A stretch of DNA of 64,000 bases from NCBI GenBank assembly GCA_900549235.1, contig URNT01000004.1, positions 77,227 through 141,226 on the forward strand, in the 5' to 3' direction. A model generated the notes under the pieces. The model was given only the letters and a program-made list of their open reading frames with translations. It had not been told where the DNA came from and made no database searches. Position numbers and translations under genes: made by a program. The DNA comes from an uncultured Clostridium sp. GTDB lineage: Bacteria > Bacillota > Clostridia > Lachnospirales > Lachnospiraceae. Positions 15,989 through 23,720 of the stretch are shown here, in pieces (within the stretch, counting starts at the first letter, position 1; each line of letters starts with the position of its first letter).

Positions 15989-17050
15989 TTACTTTTCACC
16001 TGTTTCCAGATAATGATTAACAGCCTCCGCGCTCATGCCCTCCAGGCCGAAATACTTCATACTCTTCCCTGTCTCTGCATAATTTTCCCCGTTAATGACA
16101 GAAGCGATCTGAACCAGAGCCTTCATTGTCGGCATCCGGATTCCCAGCTGGTCTGCAAGTGATATGATAATGGACTGTCCCGCAGAAGCGTCCTCATGAA
16201 TATAGCGGTGCTTCATACTGCCAGGCCCCTGCACCAGACGAAAATCATCTAATTCAGGGTGTGCGTCATATTCCATCAAGCGGCTGATCATACCTGCGTG
16301 AACAGCGTTGTCGTAGCCCATGACTTCCATTACCTGAGCCTTTTCGCGCTCTACCTCCCGGATACATCTTTCCACTGCCGGTGTCAGGCCCTGTGAATAC
16401 ATCCGGTAATCAGGATCCTTCTCAATGGAACCCGTATTTAGCAGGGATCCTGCCAGATGAATGGATACATTTGGAGAGTTAAACGTGGTCTCCAGTACAT
16501 TTTTAGCAGGTACACAGGAATAGACTCCCTCCATTTCCCTGATCAGACGCTCTGTATCGTTTCCAGGAAATGCAGCCACCTTCTTCGGCATATATGGAAA
16601 TGCAGATTTTACCACGCCTTTGCCTGCAAAACGACATGGATAAATATTTCCCTGCATTTCTCCAATAATTACGTTCCTCCCCTTTGGAAGTTCCCGTCTT
16701 AAAACTATAGAACCACAGTTTCCTGCTGAAAAGCAGACAGTCTGCCCATCCTTAAGAAGGGGAGCCAGCTCCTTTGCAAGCTCCTCATGCCTTGTAGCAA
16801 TAATAGCGATAAGGATTACATCTGCATCTGCTGCGGCTTCTTTCAAATCATCTGTAATCCGATGAATCACAGCTGTACCATTTACAGCCTGTCCTGTCAT
16901 TTTAATCTGGTTTCCGTTTTCTACAATGTAATCCAGATTTTCCCAGTACCGTCTGTCCTCATAAAGCGTAACCTGATGCCCCTTAAGAGTCATATCGGCA
17001 GCCATGGTACAGCCTGTACCTCCTCCGCCAAGAACCGCTATTTTTTTCAT
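15989..17050 (-). CDS. opine (octopine/nopaline) dehydrogenase family protein
   Basis: A 353-residue two-domain NAD(P)-dependent enzyme. The N-terminal Rossmann fold has GGGGTGCTMAAD (8-19). The C-terminal octopine-dehydrogenase domain carries the helical block with NSPNVSIHLAGSLLNTG. Family members join an amino acid to a 2-oxo acid by reductive condensation, or split such opines oxidatively. In a catabolic operon with MmgE/PrpD and a racemase-fold protein, the oxidative direction is more likely. The start follows AAGGAG, 15 bases behind the MmgE/PrpD gene. Substrate unknown. Confidence 0.82.
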   Translation of the reverse strand: MKKIAVLGGGGTGCTMAADMTLKGHQVTLYEDRRYWENLDYIVENGNQIKMTGQAVNGTAVIHRITDDLKEAAADADVILIAIIATRHEELAKELAPLLKDGQTVCFSAGNCGSIVLRRELPKGRNVIIGEMQGNIYPCRFAGKGVVKSAFPYMPKKVAAFPGNDTERLIREMEGVYSCVPAKNVLETTFNSPNVSIHLAGSLLNTGSIEKDPDYRMYSQGLTPAVERCIREVEREKAQVMEVMGYDNAVHAGMISRLMEYDAHPELDDFRLVQGPGSMKHRYIHEDASAGQSIIISLADQLGIRMPTMKALVQIASVINGENYAETGKSMKYFGLEGMSAEAVNHYLETGEK

Positions 17051-17064
17051 AATCCAGTATCTCC

Positions 17065-18492
17065 TTATTTCAGTAATTCATTAAATACAGACATATCCTC
17101 TACCTGCTCCAGATTCTCTACAAAGCGGATGATCTCCTCTGTCTTTTCTGGAGAAATTGCAAAGGACGCCTCTCTGCGGAACAAATCACAGAATTCTTCC
17201 CAGGTCAGCATATCCGCAGGATGTCCCTTGTGGGTTCCCTGTGTCTTTTCATATACATTTCCATCTTTTGTTCTGATGGTAACTGTCTTTACCGGATGTT
17301 CTCCATTTCTGCTTCCTTTCTGATACATATCAAAAGAAGCAGTTAATGTATGCTCAGGATCTGTTCCTGGTTTTACCTTCTTTGCAAGCTCAAGCAGGGC
17401 AGGGTCTTTTAACAGCTCCGGCTCATACCAGTTTGGTCCCGGCTCTGGATTCATAATAGCGGCTGCAATTACATATGGCATACTGAACTGTGCTTCCATC
17501 AGAGATGAGAAACCGTCCTCGTAGCAGTGCATACGGTACTGTGTTGGAGGATTTACTGTAATCTCCTCTACATCTTCTGCCTTGATGCCATGCTCCTTTA
17601 CAAGAAGCTCTACAATCTCTACCGGTGTCTGTACCCACATATTTGCCGGCCAGTGCTTCACAAGAATATCTTTTATAAAGAATCGATCCTCCAGCTCACG
17701 GTCCAGCCATGTTCTGTCTACTGCATCTGTCAGCTGCTCGCAGTATGCATATGGAATATCGAAGCACCCCTGCATATTGTCTACTCCATGTTCTGCACAA
17801 AGGGCAGCCAGGATACCATTCTGAGCAGATACACCATGCTGATAGTGATATGCGTTAGACATAGTTGCCTGCTGCATATTAGTAGGCATCGCCGCATACA
17901 TACATGCCATGCCCAATGTCTGATCCATCTTTCTGCTGTCCAGATTAAGAAGCTTTGCAGCTGGTGTACAGGTCGCAAAGATCTGCCAGTTGCACAGCGC
18001 CCATCCCTGATTATGGTCAAATCCAGGACCTGGCTGTACTGCCATAGCCACTCTCTGGTACACCTCATAGCCTGCAACAACCGCTTCCAGATACTCTTTT
18101 CCACTTTTCTTCTTTGCTTCTGCCACTGCCATGGCTACAGGAATAACGCCGGCGCTTGGATGTCCGGTCCATGCACAATCTTCCCAGTCCAGCATATCCG
18201 CAATCGTACCGTTGGCAAATGCGGCATTTGCCATAGACATCTTTTCTCCGCCCACCCATACAGAAGCATCTCCGCCTGTTCCATTGTTTGCGATCCTTGC
18301 AACATCGATGGAGCTTTTTGTCAGATCAATGGGCGCGGCTGCCAGAGAAACACCGATTGTATGAAGCGTAAACATCTTGGCACGTTGAATTACATCCTCT
18401 GGTAGATTTTCATATTTTAAGTTCACTGCATAATCTGCCAGTTTCTGTGTGTAGTTGGTTCCGTTTGATTTAAAATAGGTTCTGCTGCTCAT
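17065..18492 (-). CDS. MmgE/PrpD family protein
   Basis: A 475-residue protein with the all-helical N-terminal domain and smaller alpha/beta C-terminal domain of the MmgE/PrpD family, whose characterised members are 2-methylcitrate dehydratase, cis-aconitate decarboxylase and iminodisuccinate epimerase. The DMLDWEDCAWTGHPSAG region contains the conserved Asp and His. It is the first gene of the leftward operon and starts behind AGGAGG, below a sigma-54-type promoter at 18544-18560. The opine-dehydrogenase-like neighbour makes an N-substituted amino acid or imino-diacid substrate attractive (inference). No citrate synthase-like partner is present. Confidence 0.85.
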   Translation of the reverse strand: MSSRTYFKSNGTNYTQKLADYAVNLKYENLPEDVIQRAKMFTLHTIGVSLAAAPIDLTKSSIDVARIANNGTGGDASVWVGGEKMSMANAAFANGTIADMLDWEDCAWTGHPSAGVIPVAMAVAEAKKKSGKEYLEAVVAGYEVYQRVAMAVQPGPGFDHNQGWALCNWQIFATCTPAAKLLNLDSRKMDQTLGMACMYAAMPTNMQQATMSNAYHYQHGVSAQNGILAALCAEHGVDNMQGCFDIPYAYCEQLTDAVDRTWLDRELEDRFFIKDILVKHWPANMWVQTPVEIVELLVKEHGIKAEDVEEITVNPPTQYRMHCYEDGFSSLMEAQFSMPYVIAAAIMNPEPGPNWYEPELLKDPALLELAKKVKPGTDPEHTLTASFDMYQKGSRNGEHPVKTVTIRTKDGNVYEKTQGTHKGHPADMLTWEEFCDLFRREASFAISPEKTEEIIRFVENLEQVEDMSVFNELLK

Positions 18493-18543
18493 AATTCTTG
18501 ATTCCTCCTGATTTTTATTTAATGATTGGATACAATCTTATAA

Positions 18544-18560
18544 AGCAAGCTGCATGCCAA
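18544..18560 (-). promoter_or_regulatory. sigma-54 (-24/-12) promoter of the MmgE/PrpD operon
   Basis: On the minus strand TTGGCAT (18560-18554), five bases, then TTGCT (18548-18544) matches the sigma-54 consensus with correct GG/GC spacing. It lies about 50 bases before the MmgE/PrpD start codon. A sigma-54 activator gene is divergently placed immediately upstream. Confidence 0.85.
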
Positions 18561-18589
18561 CTGTTTTCTATTAAACTTTTTCAGGAATA

Positions 18590-18618
18590 TTGATTATCTT
18601 TTCAAATAGCTCTATAAT
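18590..18618 (+). promoter_or_regulatory. sigma-70-type promoter of the first sigma-54 activator gene
   Basis: TTGATT (18590-18595) and TATAAT (18613-18618) are 17 bases apart; predicted start near 18625. The -10 region (AGCTCTATAATTACT) resembles that of the second activator gene (AGCTGTGCTACAATTACT), suggesting that the two control regions share ancestry. Confidence 0.7.
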
Positions 18619-18630
18619 TACTATTATATA

Positions 18631-18648
18631 TTTAATATTAATATTAAA
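18631..18648. promoter_or_regulatory. candidate activator-binding palindrome
   Basis: TTTAATATTAATATTAAA is a perfect 18-base palindrome. Its centre is about 106 bases upstream of the predicted sigma-54 transcription start (near 18533), the usual distance for an enhancer site, and lies between the start and the first codon of the activator gene. It is purely AT, so chance cannot be excluded. Confidence 0.4.
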
Positions 18649-18665
18649 ATAAAAGGAGATTCTTC

Positions 18666-19976
18666 TTGAACATGACTCGTTCTGAGAAAATTTTAGATGT
18701 GATCCGCCGGTATACCAGCCAGTTAAACCCAGACACCCCGGAAAAAGGGCTGGAAATGCTGAGAATAGATTCTCTGTCAAATATCACCGGCATTTCCCCC
18801 AACAATATAAGCATGGAAGCAAACCGCCTGTTCCGCCAGGGAAAGCTGGCAAAGATCTGCGGACGCCCTGTTTTTTACCTGTGCCCCCAGGAACTGGAGG
18901 CCCTTCTTGGCACTGCTCTTCCCACCTGTGAATTTTCCTGCAGACAGGCATTTCTGCAGCTGTTTTCCCTGTCTGATAGCTCCTGTGATCCAAAGCAGAG
19001 CCCGATTTCCACAGCTCCTGATGGTTTTAATCCTCTGGCTCCATCCCTTATCGAAACGCTTATTGGCCATAACCGAAGCCTTGCTGAACAGGTCAACCAG
19101 GGAAAAGCTGCTGTTCTATATCCTCCAAATGGCCTTCATATGCTCATTACCGGCCCTACCGGTGTAGGAAAAAGCCATTTTGCCAGAGCTATCTATGACT
19201 ATGCTTTAAAAAGCGGTAAACTGGCTCCAGACGCCGCTTTTGTCACACTCAACTGCGCCAGCTATGCAGAAAATCCCCAGCTTCTTCTCTCCCAGCTTTT
19301 CGGCTATGTCAAAGGTTCATTTACAGGAGCTGTAAAAGATCATCCCGGCATGGCAGAGTACGCAGACGGAGGAATCCTTTTTCTGGACGAAATCCACCGT
19401 TTAAACCCGGAGGGTCAGGAAAAGATGTTTCATTTAATGGATCACGGTACCTTCAGCCGCCTTGGAGAAACCGGAAAGATGCGCCATGTGAATGTGCTCA
19501 TCATAGGCGCCACCACCAGCCAGCCGGAAGAAATTATGCTTGATACATTCCAGCGCCGTATTCCTGTCCAGATTTCCCTTCCTCCATTAAAAGAACGTTC
19601 CCTGGAGGAACGCTTAGAACTTGTGTTATTCTTTTTGTGGCAGGAATCAAAAAGCCTGAAAAAGCGGATCCGCATCGATTTTATGATTCTGTGTGCCCTG
19701 TGCTACTACGAATGCAGGTCGAATATCGGCCAGCTTTCTTCTGATATAAAACTAACCTGCGCCCATGCTTACTTTGACTTTATTACAGGCAGAAGCCGGT
19801 CTCTTGAAATCTTGAGCCAGCATCTGAATAAGCGAATCCTTAACGGACTTTTTATTTCCGGAAACAACGATAACTCCTTAATGAATGATATTTTAGTATC
19901 ACCAGATGGTCTTACCATCGACGGAAGCCGCAGCTACCAGGAACTCCTTCTTATGGCCATAAATCCTGCTTACTGA
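18666..19976 (+). CDS. truncated LevR-like sigma-54-dependent activator (copy 1)
   Basis: A 436-residue bacterial enhancer-binding protein. TTG 18666 is taken as start because AAGGAG lies about 7 bases upstream; ATG 18672 is the alternative. Residues 1-72 form a winged-helix DNA-binding region of LevR type, ending in CGRPVFYL. The AAA+ domain has Walker A GPTGVGKS (163-170), the sigma-54 loop GSFTGA (217-222, usually GAFTGA), Walker B ILFLDE (237-242) and the RR finger region (297-298). Full LevR proteins continue with PRD and PTS domains; here the protein ends soon after the AAA+ lid, so no sensory domain is evident. Probably activates the promoter at 18544-18560. Its 3' end overlaps the second activator gene by 26 bases. 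Confidence 0.88.
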   Translation: MNMTRSEKILDVIRRYTSQLNPDTPEKGLEMLRIDSLSNITGISPNNISMEANRLFRQGKLAKICGRPVFYLCPQELEALLGTALPTCEFSCRQAFLQLFSLSDSSCDPKQSPISTAPDGFNPLAPSLIETLIGHNRSLAEQVNQGKAAVLYPPNGLHMLITGPTGVGKSHFARAIYDYALKSGKLAPDAAFVTLNCASYAENPQLLLSQLFGYVKGSFTGAVKDHPGMAEYADGGILFLDEIHRLNPEGQEKMFHLMDHGTFSRLGETGKMRHVNVLIIGATTSQPEEIMLDTFQRRIPVQISLPPLKERSLEERLELVLFFLWQESKSLKKRIRIDFMILCALCYYECRSNIGQLSSDIKLTCAHAYFDFITGRSRSLEILSQHLNKRILNGLFISGNNDNSLMNDILVSPDGLTIDGSRSYQELLLMAINPAY

Positions 19977-21252
19977 TATAGCGTTCCACAGCAGCAAATG
20001 CAGGTTCATTTCCGTCTATTACCATCTCCTCATCGCGGATCATGGAACTTAACATAGCATTCTTCTCATTGGGGGCAATATAAAGTCCCCGGCTGATCCG
20101 CTCTGTCATATGGGACAGTTTAAGACCCAGCACCGGACTTTCCTCTGACAGAAAATCAAAATATGCGTTGGCACAGGTCAGCTTAATATCAGAGGAAAGC
20201 TGTCCTATATTTCCTTCACATTCATAATAACAGAACGCACTGAGTACAGATGGGTTCAGCTTAATTCTCATATGTATATTCCGGGATTCCACCCATAAAA
20301 AGTAAAATACCAGTTCCAGACGCTCTTTAATTGTACGCTCCTTCAATGGCGGCAATGTAATATGCACCGGAATACGTCTTAAAAATGTATTTAACATGGA
20401 CCCTGACGGCTTCTCTGTGGTTGCACCGATAATCAGTACATTTGCGTGGCGCTGGCTTCTGGTCTCTCCTAATCTGGCATAAATTCCCTGGTCCATGAGA
20501 AGAAACATTTTTTCCTGCCCTTCTGGATTTAGACGGTGAATCTCATCCAGAAAAAGAATGCTGCCATCTGCATGGTCAATCAGTCCTTTTCTCTCCTTAT
20601 CTGCCCCTGTAAATGCACCTCTCACATACCCGAACAGCAGAGACAGAAGAAGCTGGGGATTATCTGAATAATTGGCGCAGTTTAATGTAACCAGCGATTT
20701 TTCCGCCGGAATCTTCCCGCTTTTTATGGCATAATCAAACATACTTCTGGCAAACAGGCTTTTTCCCGTTCCCGTAGGACCGTTGATCAGTGTATGAAGC
20801 CCGTAGGGCGGATACAGCATAGCCGCCTTAGCCTGGCGTACCTGTGGACGCAGGCTGCTGTCCATACCGATCATCTGATCGAAAGAAGATGCCGCTGCCG
20901 CCTTGAGACCACTTTGAAGATACCTCATTCCTTTTTCCTTTCCAGGAATACAAAAATGCAGGAAGCTTTCTATTGTAGGAAACTGAGTGGTAGAAATGGT
21001 CCGTTTTAGTTTTTCTTCCATATGAGGAAGAGATAGATAAAACACAGGCCTGCTCCCTACGCGGATCAGCTTTCCCTTTGAAAAATGAAGTTTCAATTCT
21101 GTACTTATATTATTAGCAGCGATTCCTGATTCCACTTCCAGATTCTGAATCTGTACCCGTTCTAATCCCTTCTCCAGCTGGTTCAGATCCAGCTCCCGTG
21201 TATGAAATATGATCAATTCAAGTATCCTATCTGAACGTTTCTTTTTTTCCAT
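19951..21252 (-). CDS. truncated LevR-like sigma-54-dependent activator (copy 2)
   Basis: A 433-residue paralogue of the convergent activator, with the same order: LevR-type winged helix (1-73), AAA+ domain with GPTGTGKS (158-165), canonical GAFTGA (212-217), ILFLDE (232-237) and an RR finger block, and then a short tail without PRD, EIIA or EIIB domains. The two proteins match closely through the AAA+ domain but differ in the region between HTH and AAA+, where a signal might be read. It lies upstream of, and divergent to, the operon with the sigma-54 promoter at 21424-21440, its likely target. The ribosome-binding site is CAGGAG. Confidence 0.88.
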   Translation of the reverse strand: MEKKKRSDRILELIIFHTRELDLNQLEKGLERVQIQNLEVESGIAANNISTELKLHFSKGKLIRVGSRPVFYLSLPHMEEKLKRTISTTQFPTIESFLHFCIPGKEKGMRYLQSGLKAAAASSFDQMIGMDSSLRPQVRQAKAAMLYPPYGLHTLINGPTGTGKSLFARSMFDYAIKSGKIPAEKSLVTLNCANYSDNPQLLLSLLFGYVRGAFTGADKERKGLIDHADGSILFLDEIHRLNPEGQEKMFLLMDQGIYARLGETRSQRHANVLIIGATTEKPSGSMLNTFLRRIPVHITLPPLKERTIKERLELVFYFLWVESRNIHMRIKLNPSVLSAFCYYECEGNIGQLSSDIKLTCANAYFDFLSEESPVLGLKLSHMTERISRGLYIAPNEKNAMLSSMIRDEEMVIDGNEPAFAAVERYISKQDLWP

Positions 21253-21273
21253 CTCCTGGAGCCCCCATTTTTA

Positions 21274-21312
21274 AGAGTTATTGTTTGAGAGTTTTATTTT
21301 TTTCTGAGAGTA
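21274..21312 (-). repeat. three direct repeats, candidate activator-binding sites
   Basis: Read on the minus strand, TACTCTCAGA, AACTCTCAAA and AACTCTTAAA follow one another (cores near 21312-21307, 21293-21288, 21279-21274). They lie 140-175 bases upstream of the predicted sigma-54 start and inside the leader of the activator gene. Position suits enhancer sites that could also autoregulate the activator. Confidence 0.4.
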
Positions 21313-21341
21313 ATTGTAGCACAGCTAAGAAGCAACGTCAA
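21313..21341 (-). promoter_or_regulatory. sigma-70-type promoter of the second sigma-54 activator gene
   Basis: On the minus strand TTGACG (21341-21336) and TACAAT (21318-21313) are 17 bases apart. Predicted start near 21306, at the first of the three direct repeats. Confidence 0.65.
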
Positions 21342-21423
21342 TTTACACAAATTTTATTTTTCAGTCCATTAAAATATCTGGGTTTTTTGTACAATTTTTA
21401 CATTGATTTAGAATGTTAATTTT

Positions 21424-21440
21424 TTGGCACGCTATTTGCT
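21424..21440 (+). promoter_or_regulatory. sigma-54 (-24/-12) promoter of the molybdoenzyme operon
   Basis: TTGGCAC (21424-21430), five bases, then TTGCT (21436-21440) is a near-perfect sigma-54 promoter. The open frame that seems to begin with TTG at 21424 is this promoter, not a start codon. The first gene begins at 21472. Confidence 0.88.
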
Positions 21441-21471
21441 TTATATTAAAGCAAAGGCAGGTGAATTAATT

Positions 21472-22194
21472 ATGTATGAAACTGCAAAAGCAGTCATAGG
21501 TATGATCGTAATGGGCGCCAGCGCCACTGTTGAATCGGAATTCCACAAAAACGTCCCCGACCATATACAGATCGCAACAACCAGAGTCCCCATCGGAGAG
21601 GTTTCCTATGACGGATTAAAGACAATGACCAATGCCCTTCCTGATGCAGCCAGGCTTCTGATGGAAACCTGCCCCGATATGATCATTGTTACAAATATGA
21701 CGGGAAGCTGCATACGCGGAGCAGAAATTGTCAATCTCCTCCAGCAGACTACAGGCATTCCTGTACTGGCGCCTCCATTTGAATTCGTAAGACTTCTGCG
21801 CTCCATAGGGGCAGAAAAAATTGCTATTGCATCCAGCTTTGACAGGGAACTGAATCTGGCAGAAAGCATGTTTTTTGAAAACCACGGTTTCCAGGTATCC
21901 CGGATCCTGCCGGCTCAGACATATTTCGGAAAAGATCCATTTTCACTGGGGCAGATCAATTATCCGGAGCTTAAAGCCGCTATGGAACATCAGGACTATT
22001 CTGATATTGATGCAGTTATCTTCGACCATCCGGTGATGAATCTGCATACAGGAATTGAAAAACATCTGGAGCAGATTATTCCGATTCCATTTTTTTCCAT
22101 TAACCAAGTGCTTCTTTATTCAGCACTCCAACGGGTCCACGAACCGGCCGACCATTTATTTATATCAAAATTTCTTAAAGGAGGAACTGCCTGA
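21472..22194 (+). CDS. Asp/Glu-racemase-fold protein without catalytic cysteines (copy 2)
   Basis: A 240-residue paralogue of 15242-15925, with the same MGASATVESEFHKNVP and TTRVP opening. The first catalytic-Cys position reads VTNMTGSC, with the only nearby Cys displaced by several residues, and the second region reads FDHPVMNL. It is the first gene of the rightward sigma-54 operon. ATG 21472 follows AGGTGA. Having one copy at the promoter-proximal end of this operon and one in the opposite operon suggests that both act on related intermediates of one pathway. Reaction unknown. Confidence 0.7.
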   Translation: MYETAKAVIGMIVMGASATVESEFHKNVPDHIQIATTRVPIGEVSYDGLKTMTNALPDAARLLMETCPDMIIVTNMTGSCIRGAEIVNLLQQTTGIPVLAPPFEFVRLLRSIGAEKIAIASSFDRELNLAESMFFENHGFQVSRILPAQTYFGKDPFSLGQINYPELKAAMEHQDYSDIDAVIFDHPVMNLHTGIEKHLEQIIPIPFFSINQVLLYSALQRVHEPADHLFISKFLKGGTA

Positions 22195-23720
22195 TGCCTC
22201 ATATAACTGTAAAAATGTTCCCCGGCAGAACAGCCGGACAAAAAGAGCAGCTGGCATCCGCTCTGCGAAAATGCACAGCAGACGTACTTGGCTGTGAAAC
22301 CGGCCACATTTCCGTCGCCTTGACTGATGTAGAACCTAAGGACTGGCATCTTGTCTATGACAGCGAAATAAAAGACAACCCGAACCTGTTTCTGGCGCCA
22401 TCCTACCATCCCGGAGACGAATTAAAAACCGTAAGGAAATACGCCATAACCGGCTTTGGCTGCGCCGGTTATAACTGTGCGAAAGCCCTGCGCGAGACTG
22501 ACCCGGACTGCCAGATCCATGTATACGAACGCACCATGGACCCGCCTTCTAATCCAATGCTGACTACCTACTACGCATCTGGAAAATTAGAACACAGCGG
22601 CGCTTACCCCTTTGGCAATCTGAAAACCATCCAGAAGGAACTGGATCTCATTCTTCATATAAATGAAACCGTTGTAAAGGTGCTTCCTGAATCCAGATCT
22701 CTTCTGTTAAAGAATGAATCAGAAGAATACACCACCGGACCTTTTGACAAGATCCTAATCTCCACTGGAGCCAGAGCCATCCTTCCCGGCTTATCCGGCC
22801 TTCCTGATAAGCGCGTCTTTCTTATGAGAACAATGGAGGACGCAGAAAGCTTAAAGCAGTATCTGTCAAAAAATCCAGTGAAAAAAGCTGTTGTCGTGGG
22901 CGCTTCCATGGTAGGAATCAAGGTGGCCGAGCTTCTCTGGAAACAGAACATTCACACTACGATTGCCGACTTTGCCTCATGGCTCTTCCCTCTTGCCGCC
23001 TTTGAACCGGTTGCAAGGAAAATTGAACGGCGGGTAGCTGAAAAAGGAATTGATTTCAAATGGAATGCTGGTATTGAGGCCGTCACTGAAAAAGGTGCCC
23101 GTTTCAGCGACCAGAAGGAACTGGAAGCGGATCTGATCTGTATGTGTATCGGAACAAGAGCAAACGTGGAGCTTGCTGCTAATACCGAAGCAGTCGAAGG
23201 CAGTTCCATTAAAATCGGCCGGGGTATTATTGTAAATGAACAGATGGAAACAAGCGTACCCGGCATCTATGCTGCAGGAGACTGCTGCGAAGGCAGGGAT
23301 CTTCAGACCGGCAATACTATGATTATCGGCCTCTGGGCTAATGCCGGATACCAGGGCGAGAACGCCGGTTTTAATATGGCTGGAAGACCATCCTCCTATT
23401 ACGGAAATATTGTACATAATATTACGCACTTTATGGATATGGACTTTATCGGCCTGGGGAACAACAAGCTGGAAGGCGAGACTATTACTTTTGGTTCTCT
23501 GGATTCCCCGCTTTATATACAGGCTGTTAAAGGCAGACACGGACTTTCCTGTATCAACATTCTTGGGAACTGCCACATCAGCGGTATTTTAAAGAGTTTT
23601 CTTCTAAAACAGCTCTCCTCCCGTGAGGAAGCTCATTTTTCGCAGATGCAGAGAACCCTTTTATTATTAAATGGATTAACCGATGAGTTTATCGACTTAC
23701 TAGAAGGAGGAATCGTATGA
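22194..23720 (+). CDS. tautomerase-FAD/NAD(P) oxidoreductase fusion protein
   Basis: A 508-residue protein with two parts. Residues 1-66 match a 4-oxalocrotonate tautomerase-type domain: Met then Pro (the catalytic N-terminal proline after Met removal), followed by the HITVKMFPGRT strand. Residues 80-500 are a pyridine-nucleotide-disulfide-type flavoprotein with GFGCAG (87-92) for FAD, GASMVG (236-241) for NAD(P)H, and the ATP-like GIYAAGD block before the C-terminal domain. TGA/ATG overlap couples it to the preceding gene. Its stop overlaps the molybdoenzyme start by 4 bases. The flavoprotein could pass electrons between the molybdoenzyme's FeS subunit and NAD(P). This fusion is unusual in my knowledge. 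Confidence 0.82.
   Translation: MPHITVKMFPGRTAGQKEQLASALRKCTADVLGCETGHISVALTDVEPKDWHLVYDSEIKDNPNLFLAPSYHPGDELKTVRKYAITGFGCAGYNCAKALRETDPDCQIHVYERTMDPPSNPMLTTYYASGKLEHSGAYPFGNLKTIQKELDLILHINETVVKVLPESRSLLLKNESEEYTTGPFDKILISTGARAILPGLSGLPDKRVFLMRTMEDAESLKQYLSKNPVKKAVVVGASMVGIKVAELLWKQNIHTTIADFASWLFPLAAFEPVARKIERRVAEKGIDFKWNAGIEAVTEKGARFSDQKELEADLICMCIGTRANVELAANTEAVEGSSIKIGRGIIVNEQMETSVPGIYAAGDCCEGRDLQTGNTMIIGLWANAGYQGENAGFNMAGRPSSYYGNIVHNITHFMDMDFIGLGNNKLEGETITFGSLDSPLYIQAVKGRHGLSCINILGNCHISGILKSFLLKQLSSREEAHFSQMQRTLLLLNGLTDEFIDLLEGGIV

Noticed and set aside
17527..18405. 292-codon open frame on the plus strand
   Set aside because: It lies wholly opposite the clear MmgE/PrpD gene and its His/Cys-rich translation resembles no protein family.
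21424..21471. TTG-initiated N-terminal extension of the racemase-fold gene
   Set aside because: The TTG is part of the -24 element of a sigma-54 promoter; the ATG at 21472 has a ribosome-binding site and aligns with the paralogue.
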